Shown: one piece after another, positions 1 through 6,217 of the stretch
How the letters are laid out: every line of letters begins with the position of its first letter
Numbering within the stretch: the stretch's first letter is position 1
From: Tannerella sp.
GTDB lineage: Bacteria; Bacteroidota; Bacteroidia; Bacteroidales; Tannerellaceae
Direction: 5' to 3'
DNA: 12,362 nucleotides
NCBI GenBank assembly: GCA_031289445.1
Contig: JAITPL010000138.1
Span: 1 to 12,362, forward strand
The notes under the pieces: generated by a model
The model's database searches: none
Told to the model about the DNA's origin: nothing
Seen by the model: the letters and a program-made list of their open reading frames with translations, nothing else
Program-made: the position numbers and the translations under genes

Positions 1-1629
1 GCCGCCGGCACTGGTTGGGACTGGGCAGGCGTCAGGTCGATAAACTACTTCCTCTCGCACTACCGTGACGCGGAGGCATCGGTGACCAACCCTGCACAGC
101 TGGACAAATGGAAAGCCGAGGCGCTCTTCTTCAAGGCATGGGACTATTACCGCAAGGTGTTCTACTTTGGCGATGTGCCTTGGCTCAGTCACGATTTGAA
201 TGTAGACTCGCCCGAATTGTATGCTCCGCGCACGCCTCGCGCCGAGGTAATGGATTCTGTCTTGAGCATAATCAATTTTGCCGTAGCGCATATCAAAGAC
301 GGCGGCGAGGCCGACGGACGCATCAACCGCGATATGGCAAACTTCCTCAAAGCGCGCATCTGTCTCTTTGAAGGCACTTTCCGCAAGTATCACACGGAGT
401 TGAACTTGCCTTATGAGAAGTTTCTTACAGAGTGCGTAACCGCCTGCGAAGACATCATTGCCACGGGACGTTATGAACTTTACCGCGATCCAAACATTAA
501 AAATTCCTATTGGAAGCTGTTTACCTTTAAAGGCCGCCCCTCAACCGACGGCAACAGGGAAGCTATTTTGGCACGTACCTACGACGGCGTTAATGTGGGA
601 CACTGTACCCAGCGCTACTACGCTTTTAACTCCACCACACGCTTCGTTTTCGGCGCTTCAAAAAGTCTGGTGGACGAGTACCTTTGCATAGATGGGAAAC
701 CTATTGCCGGCAATCCGCTCTTTAAGGGCTACGACGGAGCTGACTGGCGCGAACTGGACAACCGTGACCCGCGTCTCAAGCAAACCGTAGCCAAGCCCGG
801 CGAATACATAACTGTTTATTCCGGAGGAAACATCAATTCCGGCAATCCGTCCGGTTTGGGGAAAATGGACAGCACATTGAATGGAATCCGTTATCCCATA
901 CTGAATTATAATGACAACGGTACAAATGATGGCAGACCCGGAACGACCGCAACAGGTTACCAGTTTATAAAGCATTGGATGGGCGATTTGGCGTTAAGCG
1001 AAATAGATGCCGTAACCGAAGGAACGCAAACCGCATTGGAATTTCGCTACGGCGAGGTACTGCTCATGCTTGCCGAAGCCAAAACCGAGCTGGGAAGCAT
1101 TACCAACTCCGACCTCGACCGTACCGTCAACAAGTTACGTGAAAGGGCAGGATTTGATTTCAACACCTATCCCGACAGTAAATTGACGGTAGTCGGCATC
1201 GCAGATCCTGTCTTGGACGCACGGTATGCTGAAAAGTTGGGTTACATGCCCTCGCCGCTGTTACGGGAAATACGCCGTGAAAGGCGAGTAGAGCTGGCTA
1301 TGGAGGGATTCCGTTACGAAGATCTCGTACGCTGGAAGGCCGGCAGGTTATATACCGTGCCCGTGCGCGGCATAAAGTTCACAGCCGAAAAGCAGGCGCT
1401 GTATGATGGCACGCATAATTCGTGGCCAGTATTTGCCAATCTCGCCATACTGAATACGGACATATTTGTTGATGAGGAAGGCTTTATTATAGGCTATCCG
1501 CGCAGTTCGGGGGTAACCAACGGTATACTGCCGTGGGACGACCGCCGGTACTATTTCCCCATACCCTTGCAAGAGCTGACTATCAATAAGGCGCTAACTC
1601 AAAACCGGGGATGGGAAGACGTGAAGTAA
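1..1629 (+). CDS. SusD/RagB-like outer-membrane nutrient-binding lipoprotein, 3' part
   Basis: The reading frame is open from base 1, so the gene begins upstream. The GTG at 82 is only an internal valine codon, and the residues before it (W-D-W-A-G-V-R-S-I-N-Y-F-L) are normal SusD sequence. Family hallmarks are visible: an N-terminal helical segment with KAEALFFKAWDYYRKV, the FRYGEVLLMLAEAKTELGS helix, EIRRERRVELAMEGFRYEDL followed by VRWKAG, and the C-terminal YYFPIPLQELTINKALTQN. Proteins of this family are surface lipoproteins that bind oligosaccharides (or peptides) and pass them to a SusC TonB-dependent transporter. The lipobox and the susC gene would be outside the window. The C-terminus is complete, ending at TAA 1627-1629. 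The substrate cannot be read from sequence. A nested hairpin follows 17 bases after the stop, so this is probably the last gene of its transcript. Confidence 0.95.
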   Translation, partial: AAGTGWDWAGVRSINYFLSHYRDAEASVTNPAQLDKWKAEALFFKAWDYYRKVFYFGDVPWLSHDLNVDSPELYAPRTPRAEVMDSVLSIINFAVAHIKDGGEADGRINRDMANFLKARICLFEGTFRKYHTELNLPYEKFLTECVTACEDIIATGRYELYRDPNIKNSYWKLFTFKGRPSTDGNREAILARTYDGVNVGHCTQRYYAFNSTTRFVFGASKSLVDEYLCIDGKPIAGNPLFKGYDGADWRELDNRDPRLKQTVAKPGEYITVYSGGNINSGNPSGLGKMDSTLNGIRYPILNYNDNGTNDGRPGTTATGYQFIKHWMGDLALSEIDAVTEGTQTALEFRYGEVLLMLAEAKTELGSITNSDLDRTVNKLRERAGFDFNTYPDSKLTVVGIADPVLDARYAEKLGYMPSPLLREIRRERRVELAMEGFRYEDLVRWKAGRLYTVPVRGIKFTAEKQALYDGTHNSWPVFANLAILNTDIFVDEEGFIIGYPRSSGVTNGILPWDDRRYYFPIPLQELTINKALTQNRGWEDVK

Positions 1630-1646
1630 CTAATGCCGACAAGCAG

Positions 1647-1695
1647 AGAGAGTGAACTTGTGTCTTGCCGCGGGCAAGATATAAATTCACTCTCT
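1647..1695. terminator. Nested hairpin between convergent genes, probable bidirectional terminator
   Basis: An outer 10-bp perfect stem pairs AGAGAGTGAA (1647-1656) with TTCACTCTCT (1686-1695). An inner 7-bp perfect stem pairs TCTTGCC (1663-1669) with GGCAAGA (1673-1679) around a GCG loop. Two 6-base strands form an internal loop between them. There is no clear T-tract. It lies between the stop of the plus-strand SusD gene and the stop of the minus-strand GNAT gene, where a terminator serving both directions is expected. Termination is inferred. Confidence 0.6.
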
Positions 1696-1736
1696 ATTAT
1701 GACGCTACTTGAAATTACATGCAGTATCGGCGACGG

Positions 1737-2348
1737 TTAATCGCTTTTATCAAACAGACGGATCAGGTCAAAATACATGGTTCTTGTTTGTAATGCCAAT
1801 TCTTCCGACAGTCCTATATACTCTTTTTCCTGTTTTTCCGTAGAAAAAATAACGCGAAAGCCGCTTGACTCATAGAATTTCAAAACGGCATCGTTGTTGT
1901 AGGCATCTACTGTCAGGTAACGGCATCCTATCTGAAAATCACGAAATATGGGTTTAATAACGTTTTCTATCAATTCCTTCCCAATTCTTTTTTTTCTGAA
2001 GTCTTTGTTTACGCCCAGTCTGCCGATTAAAGCAGCAGGATAACTGCTCAAACTTTTCTCATGCGGAATGTTTTCAGTCAATTTTCGTCTTCGGCTACCG
2101 GGTAAGTTTTTTCCGTCAATGCTTGAAGTAGATAAGGTAAACGCACATACAATCACAGACAAATCTGCCTTTAAGCGGAAACAAAATGACTTGCCCAACA
2201 ATTGCCGGTTGAATTTTGCAGCATCGTTGAGAAAAAAGTCGTCCAAGTCTTTATCTCCGCAACTGAAAGGCTGACATTGTGATAATATTTCCTCATTCAA
2301 AGGAAAAATAGAGCAGTCCTTAGATAAAAATCCCTCTGCTTCTTGCAT
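1737..2348 (-). CDS. GNAT-family N-acetyltransferase, toxin-like (TacT-type layout)
   Basis: A 203-residue GNAT fold protein. Near the N-terminus (residues 30-44) is CGDKDLDDFFLNDAA, the C-x-x-x-x-L-D-x-F-L pattern seen in toxin-type GNATs of the TacT/AtaT group. Motif A is at about 109-125 (GRLGVNKDFRKKRIGKE), with R118-x-x-R-x-G123 matching the acetyl-CoA pyrophosphate loop. KFYESSGF (157-164) carries the Tyr that serves as general acid in this fold. TacT-type members acetylate the amino group of aminoacyl-tRNA and block translation; that activity here is inferred. Its start overlaps the last 29 bases of an upstream 56-codon ORF in another frame, so the two are probably translationally coupled, as in toxin-antitoxin pairs. 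The gene is clearly more AT-rich than the genes on both sides, suggesting acquisition. At 203 residues it is longer than typical TacT proteins (about 160-175). An ordinary acetyltransferase remains possible. Confidence 0.85.
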   Translation of the reverse strand: MQEAEGFLSKDCSIFPLNEEILSQCQPFSCGDKDLDDFFLNDAAKFNRQLLGKSFCFRLKADLSVIVCAFTLSTSSIDGKNLPGSRRRKLTENIPHEKSLSSYPAALIGRLGVNKDFRKKRIGKELIENVIKPIFRDFQIGCRYLTVDAYNNDAVLKFYESSGFRVIFSTEKQEKEYIGLSEELALQTRTMYFDLIRLFDKSD

Positions 2349-2490
2349 CTTCCCTAATTTTCCTGAACTCTATCATATTCTTTGTAATATCAATCGTATT
2401 ACATTCTTTTTCGGCTTTTCGGGCTTCTTTTTGAAATTCGCGCCAAACTTTTCCTTCTAATGTGGGTATTCCTCTTATCGGTAATGCCAT
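2320..2490 (-). CDS. Small basic protein upstream of the GNAT gene, candidate antitoxin
   Basis: A 56-codon ORF read from ATG (2488-2490) to TAA (2320-2322). It begins MALPIRGIPTLEGKV and then runs through a charged, helix-prone stretch (WREFQKEARKAEKE) to a Lys/Arg-rich C-terminus ending SRGIFI. It overlaps the GNAT start by 29 bases in a different frame, and a promoter matching the Bacteroidetes consensus lies 36 bases upstream. Short proteins with a G-I-P-x-L-x-G-K / R-F pattern often precede GNAT genes in Bacteroidetes (recalled, not searched). Position, size and overlap fit an antitoxin. It does not show the usual ribbon-helix-helix (DUF1778/TacA) start, so neutralising activity is inferred from context only. 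Confidence 0.7.
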   Translation of the reverse strand: MALPIRGIPTLEGKVWREFQKEARKAEKECNTIDITKNMIEFRKIREDARSRGIFI

Positions 2491-2512
2491 AACTGTAAAT
2501 TTTTTATTGTGA

Positions 2513-2573
2513 ATAAATCAGGTCACAAAGGTACAAAAAATAAATCTTGAAACAAATAAATCCTGAATAAATC
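2513..2573. repeat. Four ATAAATC copies around the GNAT-pair promoter, candidate operator
   Basis: ATAAATC occurs at 2513-2519, 2540-2546, 2556-2562 and 2567-2573. Three copies lie within 34 bases over and just upstream of the -33 element; the fourth is just downstream of the -7 element. Autoregulated toxin-antitoxin promoters often carry repeated operator sites. The stretch is AT-rich, so part of the pattern could be chance. Confidence 0.35.
2526..2556 (-). promoter_or_regulatory. Bacteroidetes-type promoter for the small protein/GNAT pair
   Basis: On the minus strand, TTTG (2556 to 2553) is followed after exactly 19 bases by TACCTTTG (2533 to 2526). This matches the TTTG-N19-TAnnTTTG consensus of the primary sigma factor of Bacteroidetes. 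It lies upstream of the ATG at 2490. Confidence 0.75.
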
Positions 2574-2640
2574 CACCGAATCAAGGTCTCCAGCAAACCG
2601 TGAAGGTTTTTCCGTAGCACAACATCCGTACAAAAGACGA

Positions 2641-2687
2641 TTTCCCCCATGGGGATAAGGTCTCTCCCTATGGGGAAAAGTTTTTTT
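2641..2687 (+). terminator. Strong intrinsic-terminator hairpin with T7 tract and no gene upstream on its strand
   Basis: TTTCCCC (2641-2647) pairs with GGGGAAA (2672-2678). The stem continues past a single bulged C through A-T and T-A pairs and GGGGA (2651-2655) against TCCCT (2665-2669), including one G-T pair. That gives about 14 pairs closing a loop at 2656-2664. Seven T residues follow at 2681-2687. This is a textbook plus-strand intrinsic terminator. No plus-strand gene lies in the preceding kilobase, so it either stops read-through or ends an unannotated small RNA. Confidence 0.6.
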
Positions 2688-2743
2688 CAGTCACGACGCC
2701 GCAGAGCCGTAATGGCGGAAGACATGAAAAAATCCCGGATAAG

Positions 2744-2775
2744 TTTCGCCGTTACGATTTTTATTCATAACTTTG
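2744..2775 (+). promoter_or_regulatory. Probable promoter for the oxidoreductase/DUF4091 unit
   Basis: TAACTTTG (2768-2775) is a full match to the TAnnTTTG -7 element. Twenty bases upstream is TTTC (2744-2747), a one-base-off -33 element. The ATG chosen for the oxidoreductase follows 48 bases after the -7 element, which fits a short leader and argues against the ATG at 2649. Confidence 0.55.
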
Positions 2776-2822
2776 CATCAAAATCAATTGACAGATTACA
2801 ATTTACTAAACTTTATATTATC

Positions 2823-4130
2823 ATGAATCGTAGAAAATTTATTCAACAATCATCACTGGCAGTAGGCGGACTGACGGTATTGAACTTTCCGGTTTTCGGA
2901 AAAAATGCGCCGAGCAATAAGGTAGTAATCGCCGTCATGGGACTGAACGGCCGCGGGTCTTACCATGTAGAACAGTTCTCGAAAATGTCCGGCGTGGAAG
3001 TCGCCTATATATGCGACGTGGAAGACGGCGCGATAAAAAAGGGACTGAATGCCTCGAAAGGCGAACGGAAACCGACAGTCGAAAAGGACATTCGCCGGTT
3101 GGTCGCCAAAAAGGATTTCGACGCGCTGATCATCGCCGCGCCCGACCACTGGCACGCACCGGCAGCCTTGCTTGGACTGGCCGGCGGAAAGCACGTCTAT
3201 GTCGAAAAGCCGTGCAGCCACAACCCATACGAAAGCGAACTGCTGATCGAGGCGCAGGCGCGGTACGGAAAACTGATTACCGTAGGCAGCCAGCGACGTT
3301 CCTTCCCCACGCTTATCGAAGCCGTGAAATTAGTGCGCGAAGGAGCTATCGGCAATCCCTATATGGGAAAGTCATGGTACGTGAATGCCCGCAAATCTAT
3401 CGGCACCGGCAAGAAAACTCCGGTACCCGCCACGCTCGACTTTGACTTATGGCAGGGTCCGGCGCCGCGAAAAGACTTTCAGGACAATCTGATTCATTAC
3501 AACTGGCACTGGTTTTGGCACTGGGGAACAGGCGAGTCGTGCAATAACGGCAACCACGAACTGGATTGCTGCCGCTGGTTTATGGATGCCGGTTTCCCGA
3601 CCAAAGTGACGTCTTCCGGCGGACGGTACGCCTATTCCGACGACTGGGAAACTCCAGACACTCAAATCGCTTCCTTCGAGTTTGCAGACAAGAAACTCAT
3701 CACATGGGAAGGTCGCAGTTGCAGCTCCTATCCTGTCGACGGCAATGCCCGCGGATTCATCATCTACGGCGACAAGGGCACACTGGTCAACTACGGCGGC
3801 GGCGACTACCGGATATACGACAACAGACAGAATCTGATCAAGGAAATAACGGCCGACGCGCCCGATCCGAACAATCCGATTAGCGCCAGCGGATCGGCAG
3901 ACCTCTATCATCTGAACAATTTCATAGACAGCATCCGTGGCGACGCAAAGATAACAGCGCCCATCGAGGAAGGCCACAAAAGCGTTTTGCTTTGCCATTT
4001 AGCCAATATCTCTCAAATAACAGGCTCGACGATACACTGCGATCCGAAAAACGGACATATCATAGGCGACAAGGCTGCTGAAAATTTATGGAAACGCACT
4101 TACGAAAAGGGCTGGGAAATGAAATTATGA
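2823..4130 (+). CDS. Secreted Gfo/Idh/MocA-family oxidoreductase with Tat-type signal
   Basis: A 435-residue NAD(P)-dependent oxidoreductase. The N-terminus MNRRKFIQQSSLAVGGLTVL has a twin-arginine start (R3-R4) and a hydrophobic core, so folded, cofactor-loaded export is likely. The Rossmann segment begins at about 33 (VVIAVMGLNGRGSYH, glycine motif 40-45) and ends its second strand in CD at 64-65. EKP at 128-130 carries the conserved catalytic lysine K129. The C-terminal substrate domain has GTGESCNNGNHELDCCRW (235-252), with H245 in the position used as proton donor in many members. Family members oxidise or epimerise sugars and cyclitols, and some (GH109) hydrolyse glycosides through a 3-keto intermediate; which applies here is not determined. 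The start was set at 2823 because the signal peptide begins there and a promoter lies just upstream. Forty bases separate it from the DUF4091 gene, so the two are probably co-transcribed and act on the same glycan in the periplasm. Confidence 0.93.
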   Translation: MNRRKFIQQSSLAVGGLTVLNFPVFGKNAPSNKVVIAVMGLNGRGSYHVEQFSKMSGVEVAYICDVEDGAIKKGLNASKGERKPTVEKDIRRLVAKKDFDALIIAAPDHWHAPAALLGLAGGKHVYVEKPCSHNPYESELLIEAQARYGKLITVGSQRRSFPTLIEAVKLVREGAIGNPYMGKSWYVNARKSIGTGKKTPVPATLDFDLWQGPAPRKDFQDNLIHYNWHWFWHWGTGESCNNGNHELDCCRWFMDAGFPTKVTSSGGRYAYSDDWETPDTQIASFEFADKKLITWEGRSCSSYPVDGNARGFIIYGDKGTLVNYGGGDYRIYDNRQNLIKEITADAPDPNNPISASGSADLYHLNNFIDSIRGDAKITAPIEEGHKSVLLCHLANISQITGSTIHCDPKNGHIIGDKAAENLWKRTYEKGWEMKL

Positions 4131-4131
4131 T

Positions 4132-4139
4132 TATCTTTG
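4132..4139 (+). promoter_or_regulatory. Possible internal promoter -7 element before the DUF4091 gene
   Basis: TATCTTTG is a perfect Bacteroidetes -7 element, just after the oxidoreductase stop and 31 bases before the DUF4091 ATG. No TTTG or TTG is seen at the expected distance upstream (about 4107-4112), so any activity is probably weak or dependent on an activator. Confidence 0.35.
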
Positions 4140-4170
4140 TCCCCTGTTAACATCTAAAAACTTTAAAATT

Positions 4171-5856
4171 ATGATTCAATCAGGGAAAATTATCTTTACA
4201 ATATTACTGTTTGCCTCATGCTATTGCAATCAACAGTTATTCGCTCAATTGAGCTGGGGAAGTACGGACGTTCGCTATCCCGAATCCGCGAAACCGGTTC
4301 CGGAAAGAACGTCCGTCTTTTCGGCGAAAGTCTGGAAAGGCGAAAGGGTGAACGCTCAAGCCGTGCTGTGGACTGAAAAGGATTTGACCGGTGTAACGGC
4401 TACGGTCGGCGACCTGAAATGCGGGACTTCGGTTATTCCGCAAGCCGCCATAAAAACAAGTTTTGTCCGCTATGTGATGACCGACGAACTGAATAAGGAC
4501 GGACGCGGCGCTTGCGGACACCGTCCAAACAAGGCGGAATGGGATTCGTCAATGGTAGCGGACGTGCTCGACGTCGCAAAATATACGGATGTTAAAGCCG
4601 GTACCGTGCAAGCGGTATGGGTCAATATCTGGACGCCTTCGGATGTGAAAGCGGGGAAATATAAGGGTAAACTGAGCGTATCGGGGAAGGATTTCGCGCC
4701 GGTAAGCCTGAATATCGAACTGGAAGTGCTAAACCGCACTCTTCCGGCGCCTAAAGACTGGCGTTTTCATTTGGACTTGTGGCAAAATCCCTATTCCGTA
4801 GCACGTTATCATCAAGTGCCACTGTGGAGCGAGGCTCATTTCGACGCCATGCGTCCTGTGATGAAAATGCTTGCAGATGCAGGTCAGAAAGTGATAACGG
4901 CAACCATCATGCACAAGCCCTGGAACGGACAAACGGAAGATCATTTCGATTCGATGGTGGGTAAAACGAAAAAGCTGGACGGAAGCTGGTCTTACGATTA
5001 TACGGTGTTTGACCGCTGGGTCGAATTTATGTACAGCGTCGGAATCGACAGGCAAATCAACTGTTATACCTTGATTCCCTGGGCGCTCAATTTCGACTAC
5101 TTCGATCAGGCTACAAACAGGGTCCTGTTTGTAAAAGCCGAGCCGGGCAATGCCTTGTATAATGATTACTGGGGACGTTTCCTTGCCGACTTCGCCAAGC
5201 ATTTGAGGCAAAAGGGTTGGTTTGAGAAAACGACGATTGCCATGGACGAACGCTCTCTGGAATCAATGACGGCGGCTATTAAAGTGATACGCAGCATCGA
5301 TCCGGAATTTAAAATTTCGCTGGCCGGCAGCTATCATTCCGAAATCGAAAAGGAACTGTATGACTTGTGTATTGCTTTCGGGCATCAATATCCCGCCGAC
5401 GTAAAAGCGGAAAGGGAAAAGGCGGGGAAGATAAGTACCGTATATACCTGCTGTTCCGAAGCGCGTCCCAATACATTTACCTTTTCTCCGCCTGCGGAAG
5501 CTACATGGATCGGGTGGCATGCCATGGCGGGCAATTATGACGGCTACCTGCGGTGGTCTTACAACAGCTGGACGACGGATCCCTTGCACGATTCACGTTT
5601 TAGGACATGGGCTGCCGGCGACTGTTATATCGTTTACCCCGGCGCGATAAGCAGTATTCGCATGGAAAGGCTGATTGAAGGCATTCAGGATTACGAAAAG
5701 ATCAGAATACTCAAGGAGGAGTTTGCCGCTGCCGGCAAGAAAGCGAAATCGGACCGGATACAGACAATCGTTTCTCCTTTCACCGTCGATGAACTCGAAG
5801 CTAAAGGCGCTGCGACAATGGTAAAAACTGCCCGAAAAGCGCTTAATGAACTGTAA
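4171..5856 (+). CDS. Exported DUF4091 (glycoside hydrolase-like) protein
   Basis: A 561-residue exported protein. The first 25 residues form a signal peptide with a hydrophobic core (IIFTILLFA). Cleavage after A25 (LFA/QLSWG) is likely, although C17 after FAS could be a poor lipobox. An N-terminal beta-rich region (about 26-190) precedes a barrel-like catalytic region. The DUF4091 signature near the C-terminus is clear: LRWSYNSWTTDPL from 460 and RMERLIEGIQDYEKI from 497, matching the family's usual R-x-E-x-x-x-x-G-x-x-D-Y-E. Acidic residues suited to catalysis include D359/E360 (AMDER) and the E499/E503/D507 cluster; the roles are inferred. DUF4091 proteins are common in Bacteroidetes glycan loci and are treated as glycoside hydrolases, though few have been assayed. 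The direct neighbour is a secreted oxidoreductase, suggesting a shared substrate. The next gene starts 16 bases after the stop. Confidence 0.88.
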   Translation: MIQSGKIIFTILLFASCYCNQQLFAQLSWGSTDVRYPESAKPVPERTSVFSAKVWKGERVNAQAVLWTEKDLTGVTATVGDLKCGTSVIPQAAIKTSFVRYVMTDELNKDGRGACGHRPNKAEWDSSMVADVLDVAKYTDVKAGTVQAVWVNIWTPSDVKAGKYKGKLSVSGKDFAPVSLNIELEVLNRTLPAPKDWRFHLDLWQNPYSVARYHQVPLWSEAHFDAMRPVMKMLADAGQKVITATIMHKPWNGQTEDHFDSMVGKTKKLDGSWSYDYTVFDRWVEFMYSVGIDRQINCYTLIPWALNFDYFDQATNRVLFVKAEPGNALYNDYWGRFLADFAKHLRQKGWFEKTTIAMDERSLESMTAAIKVIRSIDPEFKISLAGSYHSEIEKELYDLCIAFGHQYPADVKAEREKAGKISTVYTCCSEARPNTFTFSPPAEATWIGWHAMAGNYDGYLRWSYNSWTTDPLHDSRFRTWAAGDCYIVYPGAISSIRMERLIEGIQDYEKIRILKEEFAAAGKKAKSDRIQTIVSPFTVDELEAKGAATMVKTARKALNEL

Positions 5857-5872
5857 ATAATAGTAAAAGACA

Positions 5873-6202
5873 ATGAACTATCCTCTGGAATCAAACTATT
5901 TCGCCCTTCATATCAATCAGATAACGGACTTGTGCCGCAAGTACAACGTTCGGAGACTGTTTGCGTTTGGCTCTGTTCTCACCGACCGGTTTAATGAACA
6001 AAGCGATGTGGATCTAATCGTGGACTTCGACAAGAAGGCCATCAACGATCATTTCCTCAACTATTTCGACTTCAAATATTCGTTGGAAGATGCTTTGGGA
6101 AGGAAAGTCGATTTGCTTGAAGATCAACCCATCCGAAATTCCTATCTCAGGAAGAATATAGAACAAACAAAAACGTTGATATATAATGGCACGTTGATAT
6201 AA
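5873..6202 (+). CDS. Minimal MNT-type nucleotidyltransferase (MntA-like), no HEPN partner
   Basis: A 109-residue protein of the minimal nucleotidyltransferase (Pol beta) superfamily. The core motif is complete: FGS at 32-34, then D45-V-D47 in SDVDLIVDF, and a third acidic residue D80 in GRKVDLL. All metal-binding positions for nucleotidyl transfer therefore look intact. In HEPN-MNT toxin-antitoxin modules the MNT protein adenylylates and silences the adjacent HEPN RNase. Here neither neighbour is a HEPN gene: the DUF4091 gene ends 16 bases upstream and the glycosyltransferase begins 15 bases downstream. It is therefore an orphan, or works with a partner elsewhere. The spacing on both sides suggests co-transcription with sugar-related genes. 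Family assignment is firm; the biological role is unknown. Confidence 0.88.
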   Translation: MNYPLESNYFALHINQITDLCRKYNVRRLFAFGSVLTDRFNEQSDVDLIVDFDKKAINDHFLNYFDFKYSLEDALGRKVDLLEDQPIRNSYLRKNIEQTKTLIYNGTLI

Positions 6203-6217
6203 ATGTAAGGATATTTT

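Larger units (their letters stand above)
2491..2822. other. Intergenic region between the divergent GNAT and oxidoreductase units
   Basis: This 332-base stretch has no credible gene. It holds the minus-strand promoter and ATAAATC repeats, the plus-strand terminator hairpin, and the plus-strand promoter for the oxidoreductase. An open frame runs upstream of the oxidoreductase from ATG 2649, but it crosses the promoter and is not coding-like. Confidence 0.7.

Noticed and set aside
82..84. GTG at 82 as the start of the SusD-like gene
   Set aside because: The frame is open to base 1 and the residues before it fit the family, so the gene is cut by the window edge.
2376..2384. TATTCTTTG as a plus-strand promoter for an RNA ending at 2687
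   Set aside because: The spacing inside the -7 element is one base too long and no -33 element is seen.
2649..2822. 58-codon N-terminal extension of the oxidoreductase (ATG at 2649)
   Set aside because: It overlaps a terminator hairpin and the promoter's -7 element, and a proper Tat signal peptide begins at 2823.
3447..3998. Minus-strand frame of 183 codons opposite the oxidoreductase
   Set aside because: It is low in recognisable features and antisense to conserved family motifs; a shadow frame.
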